The notes under the pieces were generated by a model. That model was not told the DNA's origin. It saw only the letters and a program-made list of their open reading frames with translations, and made no database searches. A DNA stretch of 64,000 nt from the NCBI GenBank assembly GCA_037783545.1, contig JBBELK010000384.1, positions 124,001 through 188,000 on the forward strand. Direction: 5' to 3'. The stretch is from Henricia sp. BOLD:AAB3569. Its lineage: Eukaryota > Echinodermata > Asteroidea > Spinulosida > Echinasteridae. How positions within the stretch are numbered: the first letter of the stretch is position 1; each line of letters begins with the position of its first letter. Below are positions 47,601 through 58,535 of the stretch, piece by piece. Both the position numbers and the translations under genes were made by a program.

Positions 47601-50355
47601 TCATGTTAATTCGTTCGTGACCAACCATTCACTGCAGTGATCAAGTCAATTTCACGCCCGATGTACAGATTTTGTTGCGGACACGCTGCGCACCATTTCC
47701 CCCCTCATTTTTAGAAGCCGACTTACAGCGAACCGGATTTGATCTAAACTGCACTCTATAGGGCCTCGAGGGATGAACATGTTTTCGTGGGAAATCGTGC
47801 GAATGTTATTGACACAGACGCAAAATGTATAGAAATTTGGTATTGTCGCTTCTTGCAATATACAGTTCTAATTTATCGACCGTAGTTTCTATGAGCAATT
47901 ATTCTGAGGCAGGAATGGTCGTTTGCAAATAGGGTGTGGCATGATGTGTTATATACAGAAAAGGTGCACAAATAGACAGTATCGAATAGCTGCCATCTTG
48001 TAGGGCAGTTTCCTTGTTCCTTGAGGACATGCATGGTTGCACATTTTGTGCTTACACTGTTGACTAATTTAAATTCGAAAAATTGCCCTATATTGTTGAT
48101 GTCCCCCAACGTGGCGCGGCCCCTAACGTGGCGGGCTTTACTTTCTGTTCTCTCTTGGCGCAATAAACAATCTGTTGCACTTGGCATTCAATAGAAATAA
48201 AGTTTTCAAGTACCTTCATAAATTCTAAAACTGAAATACGGAGAAGAATCATTCAGTTACTAGAAATTCACCGGAATTTGAAGGCATCGCCGTTTGCTTC
48301 AGGTTGTCATGACACCATACACGGAAGCCTGTAATAGGCATTTCGCGTGAATAAAACCAGGCATACTGGCGTTGTGTACAGTGTCACGGTGTGTGCGTGC
48401 AAGTGGTCTTTGTGGGCCATCGTAGTAAGGCATCAAACCGTTTCAGCCAATCAGCGACGCGCTCCACGTTAGGGGACAGTCCGGGCGATTTCGGGAAAAA
48501 AGTGTTCATCGTTTTGTCCCGATTGTTTGTGTTATTTTGTACTTGTTGATGAGTCAAAATATTAAAGTATTACTTTTTCTTGGAGCCTATGAATTATACT
48601 ACAAGGTGTGTAAGTTTCAACTAATTCTGCTAGGGGGTTTTGCTATAAGGTGAGCGGATTTCCAGTGAGTTGTCGAAGTGCGCCAAGTTAGGGGACATCA
48701 CTATACAAGATAGCGGCTATTTGATACGGTCTATAACACTGTGACAGATATAGACGGTGTAAGTTGACCTTAATATCAATTTCTGTAGTCTTTGTCAAAG
48801 ACGCGTTTTTTTTTAGTTTTTTTTAAACGGCAGCCACAATGGTCGGCTCGCATGCCGAAACTTCCTTCCTTAGTAGCGCGCACAAATACCACACTTGAAG
48901 TCGGCTGGTGGCTTTTACCGCTCACCAGGTGGAGGGCGCTATACCGTGCGTGCGATGTCATCCATAGTCTCGTACCCAGACCTGCTGGGGATGCTCGCCT
49001 ATCAGGTCTGGGCACATGCAGTGGGAGCTCATCGCTGATTAGTATCGCTGATTGGTTTCGAATTTCGGTGCGGGACCCCCGCGGAGGTTTTGACCATTAT
49101 TAAAAACACGCGTTGGTAAAGCTTGGAAGGCTGCACACACACACACCAGTACCATAACACACATCAAATGGTCTTTACGAGAAACATGACACATATCTTC
49201 TTCGCTCACATGTTCATATTTAGTAACTGGCACATCTTTATGACGTTGTCACTCGTCAAACAGTAGTTAGTCTAGCAGCTGCTCTGTGTATATAGCGCTG
49301 TGCCGCGTTATATCGCACTATCTTTTGGCACCCGACTTTGATCGCATGGCCAATAGCATTGTACATACATGTACTATCAACGACAGCTCACGAATGGGCA
49401 TCGCGTTCAACCAATCAGCGACGAACTCTATAGATCTCACCGCATGTTCCCAGACCTGATGGGCGAGCATCCCCAGCAGGTCCGGGTAGGGTACGAGACT
49501 ATGTCATCTCAGGCGCGAGCACTGCGGTCACGGGCGGTGAACGCTTGTAAAGAAAAGCCTTGACAAAAGGCTAATCAATTTTCTACAGAAAGTTACCATT
49601 GCTATCAATATCATACAAGTCATTAATTAAAATTTTGGGTCATTGAAAATGATACAGTGGGCCGTTAAGGGATACTCGTAGGCACTCAAGCTTTTATACT
49701 AGATGTGCTGTAAAACATGGTTCTGTTTTAATCATGTATTGGGGAATTTCAAATTGTCATCGAAAACGAGGGTCTAAGGGCTTTCATTTGCAAATGAAAA
49801 GACGTGTGACGTAATACGATGGCTCAAATTCTGAAACGAGGCTGCAGGTGCAAAATTGAAATTTGTAAATCGCTGAAAGAAAATGTTACGGTTATTTTGT
49901 ATTTTTCGTTCTCCCAGACTTGTGTCGCTAACGAGGTTACCCAAGACCATAGTCCATTGGAGTGAGCAGTTACAGGTAAGCTTATAACCTAGACAAATTT
50001 ATTGTAATTTTCATGAACTTGTCCACGAAGGAGTTGACCAAAAAAATAATCAAACTTAAAGGAATAGGGACAACACCTTTTTGCCCGGTGCATATGAGAA
50101 ACAGAGAATCTTGTTTCAACGTCATGGCAACCCAATTATTCTTGATGATAGACTCTGCAACTTTAATGCAACTATGTACTGCGCTATATTTGAACTTTTG
50201 AAAGGGATGATGACGTCAACCATGCAATGATTGCATTGATGACGTCAAGATTGTTACCTTGTTTCCCGACTCCCACACGACGTGAAGTGTGTGTGTGTAA
50301 AAAAGAAGATCGTTCTCAGGCGCGGATCCAGAGGGGGGGGGGGTTTTGGGGGTCA

Positions 50356-50394
<39 letters not shown>

Positions 50395-53300
50395 TGCTCC
50401 GACACCAACAAATATAATGTAATGCATTTTTTGCGTGTCCGCCTGTCCAAAACAAGCGGACATAAAAATCTGATAGGCAAAACCCCTCCCTGGTGGCAAA
50501 ACCCCCTCCTGGAAAAATTCCTGGATCCGCCCCTGGTTCTCGTTATGTTTTGGGTAGTATCAACATATAAAGGTCATGGTGTTCGATTCATGAGGTCATG
50601 TATTCTTTATATGCTGAAGGTAATTTTAAAAAAAAGTATGTCACGACGTAAGGGGACACTGTGTCCCGTTTTCATGGAATGACCCACCTACATTGTCGAC
50701 TGCATAAACTTCATTCCCACGCAGTGACTTCAATAAACTTATTTTGGATATCGGACATAATTCATGCAGTATTTTGGGGAGATTATATATGATTGTTAGT
50801 ATTAATATTATTAAAACGAAATCAATGTTTCTGGAAAAAGCAGCTCTTTTCTTATTATTAAGATTCGACACTTTTGGCTGTATCTTAAAATTACACAGGC
50901 CTATATGATCCAATTGCAGCCGGCTAAATCACTCTCTATATTATTATAATCCGCAAATAATGCAACTATTCCCCCTTTACCTATTCGCAGGTTGTTCGCT
51001 ATGAGCCAGGTGGCCATTTTCACGCTCACTACGACTCAAACGAACTAGATAACGACTCGGAGTGCATGATGAACGGTAACTCGGGACGGTTTTGCAGGTA
51101 TGCATTTTATTCTTATACACGTACACGCTGGCCATGTGAGGGCGCTGTTCCATTCTCCTATGAGTGTGTACCTCGGCTCACTAAATCAAGCCTCCATATA
51201 TATAAACCAATGCTAAATGCCCAATAATCTAAATACTTGAGTCTCACAGAGTTTCTGATAAAAAACAGTTTTATCTGTTTATACCATGATGAGCTTTCCT
51301 TTAAGTTTCGAATGTGTAATGTAGCAAATGTGAACTCTTCATAAGCGGCAAAGAAACCTCCCCCGGCTGCTGTACCTGTGCCCTTGAGCAAGGCACTCAG
51401 CCACACTTGCTCCATCCTTCGGAAGGGATGTAAAGCCGTTGGTCCAGTGTGTTAGGTAACGGTAACGCACTTTAAAGATCCCAGAGCATTCTTTCGTGAA
51501 GAGCAAGGGGATTAATCCCCGGTCTCTGGCCGTTTCTAATTCTTCATGGGTTTCCTCACGCTTGCGAGTGACAGTGCAATTGGCACTTTTGAGGAATCCT
51601 TGGTAATGAATACCAGAAAGAAATAATAATAATAATAATAAAAAACAAAAATCCATTTCCAACTAGGTTTCTTATATTGAAATTGACAGCAAGTTAAAAA
51701 AAAACACACACTATGACTTGATTTTCTTTTGATTCTGTAGGTTTTTGACAGTTCTTTACTACCTTGCTGATGACGTCAGCGGTGGGGAAACGGCTTTTCC
51801 AATTGCAGACAATGAAACTTACTCCGACAAGGTAATGAGACTATAAACCCATTTCTCAAATCTGTTAACATTTTTGAATTGGTATTTATTCATGGTCTTG
51901 TGGGACTTGTAGGCTGAATTGCATAAAGCTTACAAGTGCATTACACTAAACATCGAGATACATAGGTGGGTGGTGCCATTGGCAGCTGACAGCTAAAATA
52001 AAGAGTGCTCTGGGATCTTAAGTGCATTACACGACACACACTGGACCAATGGCTTTACACCCCTTCCGAATGATGGAGCAATTTAGGTTCAGTGCCTTGC
52101 TCAAGGGCACAGCTACCACGGCCTGGTATCAAACTTGCAACACCAAGTTTGCACCCGAGTCAATGACCCAAACCACTTTGCTACCTACGGCACCCACTAT
52201 ATATTTCCACAGTGCCAATGGTTGACAGTGACCTTGTGGGGCAGGAAATGTCACATATACCTATTTTGTCTCGGAGAATCATTCAGGCAAATATAGATAA
52301 GTCTTTAGGTAGGTAAAATGACCAATTCATGTTATTCTCAAATTGGTGGCAGAAGTGGGATAAGTAAATAGTGCCTAAAAATCCCAACAAAGAACTGCTC
52401 TTGTCTACTAGACCACAATGTCCTTCATGCCTATGTCAACACCGATCTCTCTATATTTCTGAAACATTACTCTTTCATTTAGCAAATGGAATATTAGGTA
52501 TAGTGTCAGTGCCCTCTGCCTAATGATCACAATTGAAATTAAATAACCAAACTTGGGAATGAGAGAAAAGTCACATGGTCCTCATCGGGATTTGAACCTA
52601 CGACCCCTGATATCCCAGGAGTATGAGGCACAGTGGCATACTCCCTCAGGTTTTCCCTTTACACCCACAGTCTGGCATTGATGCACAACTGACCAAAATA
52701 ACAACAATTGCAATATTTGGTAAAGTCTAATTGCCACGAGAAAAGAAACTGACGTGTTCAAGGAAAAAAAATGGAGGGAGTATACATTGTGTCTCGTATA
52801 GCTTAGCTGCTAGAGCATCTGATGATAATGATCACCTATACCGCACACTTATCTGGGGAAACCCCAATCAAGGTGCCTATACACTATTACCTCTGATCGT
52901 AGGACTCCAACAAATCACTCCATATACCACCTCAGCTCCCTGGGGAGTATACAGCCCCGGCCAGCTGCCTATTTGATACCTCTCGGGTACCCATTTTTAC
53001 TCTTTGGTGGAGAGAAGCAATACATTGCAAAATACCTTGCTTAGGGGCACACGCACTATGGGTGGACCAGGCTGAGATTCAAACACACAACCTCTGGAAA
53101 CGCTCCACCATAGCACCCCCTGTTGTGTCAGAGGTGTTGGGTTCAAATCCTGACGGAGAACCATTTCATTTTTTTCTTTCTTCCTCTCAATTCAATCCAA
53201 AATATACATCCATGATAACTAAACTACCAAAGTCAGCTACGTGTACATTCTTGTTTCTTAATAACCCACCTTTTTCTGTTGGACTTTCAGGCTACAAAGA

Positions 53301-55302
53301 CGGAGATATTTGATCTTAGTGATCATTGCCACGACGCCAACCTATTCATAAAACCAGAGAAAGGCAAGGCCATTATGTGGTACAACCACTACGTCAACCA
53401 AACCACAGGTAATAACAAAAAGCCATCTTTGGAACAGCTAGATGGATGTAAATTGTATGATCCAGTGTTAAACAGACCACGTTTTTTCTGTACATTGTAA
53501 ATTGAATCCTGTTGGAAATTTGGAATCAGTATGGAGGAGTTTGATGTGTCGTCGTCGTCATTATCATCATCTAGTGGTCGCAACCGAGATGTCGTTCACA
53601 ACGCCAAGCCAGGAATTCGTATGTGTGGAAGGTCCCCAGTCGTGAACCGTGTGTCTCTGCTAATTACATCGGTGTGACAGTTGAAGGGTCTTCGTCCTCC
53701 GTTAGGGCATGGGAGTCTCCAACATATCAAATCAGATATGGCCAAGGGCGAATTTAATGGCACCGTTTAGCACAAACATTTGCTTTTGTGACAATTTTCC
53801 GTCCATGTAATACGTGTAAATGTACATTTGTGCTTTAGTGGGATTGTTTCATTGTTCATTCAGGAACCCCTGCATGTACTAATGGCAGTTCCATTTTGAA
53901 GACAATAAAAATGATAAATCAATACCTTGGAATTTGGCTCGTGGAAACCAAAGTTTAATAAAATCTTTTCTTGTATTGTAACAATCTTGTATAAGGCACT
54001 CATTAAAAATATAATTTGAACATTTGAAAAAATATAATTTCAATATGCATTATTAAATAAAACATTCAGGCAGTAATCGCACACAAAAACTCTATTATCA
54101 AACAAATGTTTACAATTTGTCACTCAAATATGTAAGCAAACTTTACATTTTAAAAACTTATTAACAATGTTCTCAATCTCAATATTTTTTTATGAACTGT
54201 ATGTACGCACTCTATGAGATAGGAGGCATTTAAAGAATGTGTCCTGAATTTACAAAAAACAAGATGCAACAGGTGACACAAAAAAATGGACCCTTAATTT
54301 ATGGAATGACCCACAACCTTTAAATATATTGCAGCCCGTGTAGGGTTCAGTTATAAAGAGTTTATATCAACTAAGCAGTGCTAATATGACAATTTTACAG
54401 CCCACTTTGCCATGTTTATGTCATATGTGCATGTGATGTGATCAAGCAAACTTAGTCGTAACTCGGAAAGCCTTGTTTTGAAATATGGGCCAAACAATGT
54501 TTGTAGGGGTGAAACAATCTTGCTTGATCACATTTTTTCGCATCACATATTCAGGTGCAACCAGGGGCCAATTTAATGGAGCTGTTCAGCAGCCCGTTTT
54601 GTGATAATGGAGGCTCATGCCATTTCATGGAGACTGCGACTGTAAGCACTGCTAAACGTTCGCTAACGTCAGAGCCAAATTTGCTTAAAACTAGTGACAC
54701 AACAATGTCCCTTTTCAAGAACGTGCATGCTTAAGCACGACGCGGCCGTGAAATAGCAGTAACTTCAGCACAACTTTTCTGCTACAGTAACATACATGTA
54801 CCTGCCAACATTGTCGAGAAACAAAATCGGACTGTAGTGAAACTTGCAACAAACACGATAAAATCTGACTATTTGGCAGATGCAGTAAGCACACCTTTTC
54901 AGCAAGTAGCGCTTAAGCAGCACCATGAAATTGGCCCCATATGTTATCTTTTTAACTTAAAAACACCCATCCCTCTGCTCAATCTAACCTAGCTTGTTTT
55001 TAACCTCATCCACAGGTTGGCTAGGAGACCTCAATCTATTTTCCCTCCACGGCGGGTGTGAGGTTCACGAAGGCACCAAGTGGATTGCTAACAACTGGAT
55101 TTGGGTGGATGAATCTTACGAAAGACAAATGAAATACCTTGCCAATGTGCAGCACACACAAACTAATGAGGACAATCAAACCGAACCAACAATGGAAGTG
55201 CCAGTGCCTCAACAAATTCAAGAAACAACAGACTTACAGAGGAAGCCAAGTGATACACATGGGGATGAGTCTAAAACTTTCTCACCCCAAGATGAATTGT
55301 GA
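35645..55302 (+). CDS. P4HTM: Transmembrane prolyl 4-hydroxylase (P4HTM-like)
   Basis: Nine exons: 35645-35806, 40754-40835, 41538-41755, 43852-44141, 49918-49975, 50991-51097, 51741-51831, 53291-53408, 55016-55302. All junctions keep phase, for 470 residues (human protein about 500). A 2-oxoglutarate/Fe(II) dioxygenase of the ER membrane that hydroxylates proline; the vertebrate enzyme acts on HIF-alpha. Residues about 18-30 ([12 protein letters not shown]) form the signal anchor. EF-hand loops lie at 149-160 (split by an intron) and 187-198 ([12 protein letters not shown]). The catalytic half has [16 protein letters not shown] (H283, D285), [23 protein letters not shown] (H387) and GTKWIANNW (K397, 2-oxoglutarate contact). 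All iron and cosubstrate residues are present, so it should be active. The acidic C-terminal tail is lineage-specific. Large repeat-filled introns account for most of the 20-kb span. Confidence 0.95.
36000..36310. repeat. Repeat family B copy in P4HTM intron 1
   Basis: CCATGAGTGTTGAGATTTTC, TTTTGCTTCTACATCC and TGGAGATTGCAAATTTCC match the family B copies elsewhere. Confidence 0.65.
36482..36745. repeat. 70-bp tandem repeat inside a family A copy
   Basis: Nearly identical units begin at 36482, 36552 and 36622 (GTGTTGATAGCAATGGTATT...GTGTATAGCCATGG), followed by shorter degenerate ones. The seed word GTGTTGATAGCAATGGTA is the internal sequence of repeat family A, whose ends flank the array (36430-37030). 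Confidence 0.85.
37180..37425. repeat. GC-rich fold-back element in P4HTM intron 1
   Basis: GTAGACTTGCCCAAGTCTGAC near 37194 is mirrored by GTCAGACCTGGGCAAGTCC near 37395, and CTCTGTCTC / GAGACAGA pair near the centre. 37440-37910 shows nothing recognised. Confidence 0.6.
37914..38042. mobile_element. Short fold-back MITE (ATAGACCGTATCGAATAG family)
   Basis: ATATAGACCGTAGCGAATAG at the left is mirrored by CTATTCGATACAGTCTATAG at the right. Other members: 45436-45587 and 47971-48735 (interrupted), with a fragment at 41938-41964. 38045-38780 shows no gene. Confidence 0.8.
38797..39055. repeat. Dispersed repeat shared with 50060-50295
   Basis: Both copies contain GGGACAACAC, TTTGCCCGGTGCATA, AGAGAA(A/T)CTTGTTT, CAACCCAATTA, TGAAAGGGATGATNACGTCA and ACACGACGTGAAGTGTGT in the same order. 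Both lie in P4HTM introns. Confidence 0.75.
39180..39460. repeat. Repeat family A copy in P4HTM intron 1
   Basis: AGGCCAATGTATCATT, GGTTTTTGTGTGTTAAGTGA and TTCTTGTCAACTGATGAAG match the family. Confidence 0.6.
39462..39869. mobile_element. GTGCACCC-ended MITE, shorter copy
   Basis: AGGTGCACCCTGCATGCACT at the left and TTATTTGGGTGCACCCTTTA at the right; the interior matches 16329-16858 (CTGAACGAGTGTGGTC, TTGTTGTCCTGAGAAGCTGA). 39870-40740 contains no repeat I can name. Confidence 0.75.
41965..42104. mobile_element. TTAA-flanked fold-back MITE, complete copy
   Basis: AGGCACAGGCTCGTCAGCAA and the inverse TTGCTGACAAGCCTGTGCCT form the ends, with TTAA at 41965-41968 and 42101-42104. It interrupts a fragment of the ATAGACCGTATCGAATAG element. 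Half of the same element is in PP2C exon 1, and a partial copy is at 60225-60285. Confidence 0.8.
42261..42411. mobile_element. TTAA-type fold-back MITE (GCGGGCCTCCCACTGTGCGA), copy 2
   Basis: AAGCGGGCCTCCCACTGTGC and its inverse bound the element; TTAA on the right (42408-42411), CTAA on the left. Same family as 26524-26672. 42420-43220 holds no gene. Confidence 0.8.
43224..43744. mobile_element. Inverted-repeat element just upstream of P4HTM exon 4
   Basis: GGGCGTGTTTGTTTCATGAC and CAGATCCAAATCCAGATCC at the left are mirrored by GGATCTGGATTCGGATCTG and TGATGAAACAAACG at the right, with tandem GGATCTGGATTC units. It ends 107 bp before the exon at 43852. The inner right half repeats CGAAACAAACACGCCC. 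Confidence 0.75.
44745..44830 (+). repeat. tRNA-derived SINE fragment
   Basis: GGTTGAGCATCTACCC and CAGGTTCAAATTCTAAT correspond to the A- and B-box regions of the SINE at 1285-1375, and the tail ATTTTTCTCATCCC is shared as well. 44150-45430 otherwise shows nothing. Confidence 0.55.
45436..45587. mobile_element. ATAGACCGTATCGAATAG-family MITE
   Basis: TATAGACCGTTTCGAATAGC and inverse GCTATCCGATACGGTCTATA, with internal GGGCAGTTTCTTTGTTCC and GTTGCCCTACAAGATGGCAG. Confidence 0.85.
45782..46345. repeat. Family A copy split by a second fold-back element
   Basis: Family A halves lie at 45782-45940 (inverse) and 46220-46345. Between them, 45942-46220 begins TACCTGCCAACATTGCCGAG and ends with the inverse (CTAGTTGGCAGGTA), a separate MITE also seen at 54797-54892. 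It contains two GTCGAGTTGATACAACG-like words. Confidence 0.7.
46683..47030. repeat. Repeat family B copy
   Basis: GGAGCGTGTCCAGATCACAT through TTTTTGCTTCCACATCCAAA to TCTGGACAAGCTCCTTTAA, ends inverted to each other. 47040-47960 shows no gene. Confidence 0.7.
47971..48735. mobile_element. MITE of the ATAGACCG family split by the 48097-48711 insertion
   Basis: AATAGACAGTATCGAATAGC and ATTTGATACGGTCTATA form the outer ends. The interior jumps from AATTGCCCTATATTG to TATACAAGATAGCGGCTA, the two halves of the family core. Confidence 0.75.
48097..48711. mobile_element. Nested element with TGATGTCCCC ends
   Basis: Left TGATGTCCCCCAACGTGGCG and right (inverse) TGATGTCCCCTAACTTGGCG. A second internal pair, CCCCTAACGTGG (about 48120) and CCACGTTAGGGG (about 48465), lies within it. 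No protein seen. Confidence 0.8.
48955..49520. mobile_element. Inverted-repeat element with GTCTCGTACCCAGACCTG end
   Basis: AGTCTCGTACCCAGACCTGC and GGGGATGCTCGCC at about 48965-49000 are mirrored by GGGCGAGCATCCCCAGCAGG and GGTACGAGACTATG at about 49460-49505. It lies in P4HTM intron 4. Confidence 0.65.
50060..50295. repeat. Second copy of the 38797 dispersed repeat
   Basis: Same ordered blocks as at 38797-39055, between P4HTM exons 5 and 6. Confidence 0.75.
50328..50394. repeat. Poly-G/poly-C run
   Basis: GGGGGGG...TTTTGGGGGTC followed by over 30 consecutive C. The true length is likely uncertain in the assembly. Confidence 0.9.
51350..51645 (+). repeat. SINE-like repeat ending in (AAT)n, longest copy
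   Basis: Contains CCCTTGAGCAAGGCACTCAG, GGATGTAAAGCCGTTGGTCC, GATCCCAGAGCATTC, GTTTCCTCACGCTTGCGAGT and GAATACCAGAAAGAAATAAT. An inverted partial copy lies at 51995-52215; tail-only copies at 8570-8700 and 57840-57950. It sits just before P4HTM exon 7. Confidence 0.75.
51995..52215 (-). repeat. Inverted partial copy of the 51350 SINE
   Basis: Minus strand shows the GCCCTTGAGCAAGGCACTGA, ATGTAAAGCC and GATCCCAGAGCACTC order. Its plus-strand text continues into CAAAGTGGTTTGGGTC-type sequence. Confidence 0.65.
52573..53165. repeat. tRNA-derived SINE fragments in P4HTM intron 7
   Basis: 52573-52640 is inverted (CATCGGGATTTGAACC...TATGAGGCAC); 52787-52830 (TCTCGTATAGCTTAGCTGC) and 53115-53165 (GTTGGGTTCAAATCCTGACG) are forward and may be two ends of one interrupted copy. 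Confidence 0.55.
54797..54892. mobile_element. Small MITE with TACCTGCCAACATTG end
   Basis: TACCTGCCAACATTGTCGAG at the left, TATTTGGCAGATGC at the right; internal ACTGTAGTGAAACTTGCAAC is shared with 45942-46220. 53420-54790 holds AT-rich intron sequence only. Confidence 0.65.
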
Positions 55303-55500
55303 TAATGCCATGTGGTACTCTTCCAAAAAGGAAATGCAATTTTCTCAATGTATCAATTCTTGATCAGAACAGAAGTTTGTTGAATATGTATGTACAGTGA
55401 ACTTGTGGATAACAAAGCACTGATCGACCAATCACTTTGGAATTGCTTTCAAGAATGTTTTGCTTCAGTGATTTCCTGCAGGTCCAAAAGGACCCGTTTG

Positions 55501-55506
55501 AATAAA
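55501..55506 (+). terminator. Candidate P4HTM polyadenylation signal
   Basis: AATAAA about 200 bp past the P4HTM stop codon. Not verified. Confidence 0.4.
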
Positions 55507-55719
55507 TTGATTCCCACAGTAATGAAATGTGATATTTTCTGTTTCTGTGAGAATCCTGCAGTTTAGGGCTCTTAGAATTTTGTTGGGTTATTAACCTTTG
55601 TGGGATGCACATGCCCATCTCCTAAACAGCCCAAAGTGCAGGAGCTCAGATACTAGAGATGCACTTCAGGCAGAGTACAGAAACTCCCATACAATAGTAT
55701 ACAAATAATGAATGTTTAT

Positions 55720-55850
55720 GAGTGCAATGGGAGGAATATTTTCATGATGTGAAAGATGGAATGTTCCATTCAACGAGACGAAGCCGAGTTTAATGGAACA
55801 CATTCTATCTTTCACCGAATGAAACTATTCCTCCCATTGCACGAATTAAA
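55720..55850. repeat. Fold-back repeat (GGAGGAATA type)
   Basis: TGCAATGGGAGGAATATTTT with TGAAAGATGGAATGTTCCAT is mirrored by ATGGAACACATTCTATCTTTCA-like sequence and ATTCCTCCCATTGCA. An open frame crossing it (from 55756) is not considered a gene. 55850-57240 shows no supported gene. Confidence 0.65.
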
Positions 55851-57239
55851 ACATTCATTATTTGTTTTATATAACACCCAAGTAGATCCTTGTCATCCTA
55901 CTTTTTTTTACAAATTATTCAGGCTTACCCTTCGAATTTATTTCATCGTCCGTCATAAAGTACAAACCCGCCATTCCCCTTGTTGTAAAAAAATGTTTTT
56001 GTGTCGGGGGCCGGTCGCGTTCACTGTTCGCGCTCGCGTCATACATTCGACACGCACATCACATGCTATCGTCCAATCAGATAACAAGGATCTACTTGTT
56101 TCTCATACAACGTATGTGTCGGGCACGATCTTGATCAGTGCATCTGCGCGACCACGCGATAGTGCATGTAATATCCCGTTGAGAATCACTGTCTACGCTG
56201 CACGCTCTCTTGATCGCGCAACACCTGTGCCATTGTGATGCACACAATATACAATTTCACTACGGGACCAAACTTTCTTTCTGCAAGCCTCGCTTTGGTT
56301 ACGTTAATATTAACAGGACAAAAGGGAAGCCGGCCGCACCGTGATAAAGGTCTATTATGTGCATGATAACAAAACATAACATATATGGAATGTCTTGTCC
56401 TTTGACAATGGCAGTGGATATATAAAGGCAGTGCCATAACTTTTTAAAACAATTTCAAAGCGTGAATAACGTCATGTGAAATGTAAATTAAATTAAATTA
56501 AAGTAATTAAAGTAAATGTGAAGCCCAGTTATGTTGTTCACTACCCATAACGTCTAACATGCATCAATTGTCATTTCAGCCAACAGTTAAGCAATGATTA
56601 CTCAGTCATGCAGAAAGTGATTGACTGAAACACTGTATGTGGCTGAAACACTTTCTCACAGTAACATTGTTTTGGAACTGTTACCTTTTTGTGGGGCACC
56701 CTGTATTTTGGTCAGGCTACATCTACAGGGCGTTTGAAAATAAAATGAAATTTCAAGTTCACGCCCTTAAACATGCTGCTCAGCAATAACTCGGTTATTT
56801 CACCCGTTTCTATGTGGCTGGGCATTGTGAAGCTTACGCGCACCACAAATTTGATTCTGGAAATGTTTTGGAAATATGTGTCCCATGCTTTTCGCGGCAA
56901 CCAGGGAATGTATGCCCCATATGTAATGCCAACTTTCCTGATTTGACCCGGATGAAAAAATACTTATAACATTAAACATTGCCACTTATCAAATGGTACA
57001 CTGGTTACAAATCTGTAGAGATGTGGTTTTTGAAATACCCCCTACATGTATATGGCCATGTTTTAAGACTACATAGATTTGGAACCATTATCTACGCAAA
57101 TTTCTTTGTCACAGATACTAGAAGTCTTCAAGTACGTTTGTATGGTAGTTCCAACAAGAGACCAGAGAGCACACACAGTACAGAAGGTATTATAAAGTAC
57201 TGATCACACATTTTTAAGCTCTGCCAAGACTGCACTGTG

Positions 57240-57385
57240 CACTGTTTTGAAGCCTGGATCAGATCAGTGAGCTGTGCAGGATCTATGGCTCCAGACAATC
57301 ACACACTACGCCCTCCATCCACAGGGCAATGGCCTTTGTGAATGGTTTAATCGGACCCTGCACAATGTGCTTGTGTTTTTTAAGA
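57240..57385 (+). pseudogene. Degenerate Ty3/gypsy integrase fragment
   Basis: One frame reads SELCRIYG and HTTP; after a frame change near 57310 another reads HPQGNGLCEWFNRTLHN. These are the conserved words of the integrase core near its last catalytic residue. It is short, frameshifted and isolated: no reverse transcriptase or LTR found around it. Confidence 0.7.
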
Positions 57386-57839
57386 TAAAGGGATGTTGTC
57401 AAACATTCAGAGACAAATTTAAGGCCACAAAGGCAAAATCTGGTTTGTGAAATTTATGCCTTCATCAGTCCACTAATAATTGTTTATTAATAATTGCCAT
57501 TATGATCAGCGTCAGTATAGCAAGTTGACTATGTTCAGTTCCAGAGATTTACTATGGATGTATTTTTAATGATACATGTAAATGGAAGTTATTCGCCCTT
57601 ACGATGTGGTATGCTCATATATACTAAGTACGTTTCCCGAGGAAATGCTAAAAACACAGCGTGCTCGGGGGGACTTGAACTGCATACCAGGCAGACGTTA
57701 CAAATGTATTTTTAAACTGACCTTGTTCAGAAGTTGTTGTAGTTGTTTTGTTCTTAGAGGCTTGACGACTCTCAACAAGGAAAGATTGTGGCGAGTGTAA
57801 TGCCACCTACTACTTTAAAATACCACTTTCTAATCCTAA

Positions 57840-57950
57840 GTCTAATTCTTCATGGGTTTCCTCACGCTTACGAGTGACAGTGCAATGAGCACTATTGAGG
57901 AATCCTTAGTATGAATACCAGAAAGAAATAATAATAATAATAATATGAAT
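57840..57950 (+). repeat. SINE tail fragment with (AAT)n
   Basis: TTCTTCATGGGTTTCCTCAC through GAATACCAGAAAGAAATAAT and AAT repeats, matching 51540-51645. Confidence 0.75.
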
Positions 57951-58414
57951 AGTGGCAAAGACAACAGGAATGAAAATGCTGACAGCCTTTCTCTGGAGCT
58001 CTCTGCCATTATTGCATTTTACAATGTAAAAGTGCTTTTATGATTAGAAACAGTTTTGATGGATCCTGGCACACACTGAATGGGGTTAAAGTCAACAGAT
58101 ATCGAAAAAACTAATCAACCTGTCTTATCAATATTGAATATTGATTGTTATTTCCTGTACATGTCCATCAAGTCAAATACAGTCGCTACTTCTTGGCCAA
58201 TGAGAAGCCACGAAATTTGGCACTGCCTTTAGTTCCTAATTAAGCAAGTCTCTTACCTGACAATAATTTTTAAAAAGGCTTTCATTCTAATTGCCTGCGG
58301 CACTACAGCCCATAAGCCCAAAGAAACATGTGAAAAGTAGACGACGAAGAAATTCTCCATTTTGGAGGTTGGAAGGAATTGCGTGTAGACGGGAAACCCA
58401 CAAAATCAAGATCC

Positions 58415-58510
58415 GCTCAGGTGAGCATCGAACCTGGAACCACCGAGGTGAAAGGCAAGGAAAGCACTACTTTGCCAACCTTGAGACATTAATCTCAACC
58501 AAAACAAGGC
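58415..58510. repeat. tRNA-derived repeat remnant
   Basis: GAGCATCGAACCTGGAACCA followed by GAGGTGAAAGGCAAGGAAAG and TTGCCAACC parallels the right arm of the fold-back at 21790-21850 (ACCCCAGAGGTGAAAGGCGA). It lies directly upstream of the GPCR. Confidence 0.5.
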
Positions 58511-58535
58511 AACTGACATACACGTTGATATTTTC

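Noticed and set aside
50227..50682. 151-codon open frame with poly-proline, + strand
   Set aside because: Created by the poly-C run; flanking residues are not conserved-looking.
55756..56238. 160-codon open frame, + strand
   Set aside because: Begins inside a fold-back repeat, composition is not protein-like and no family words are seen.
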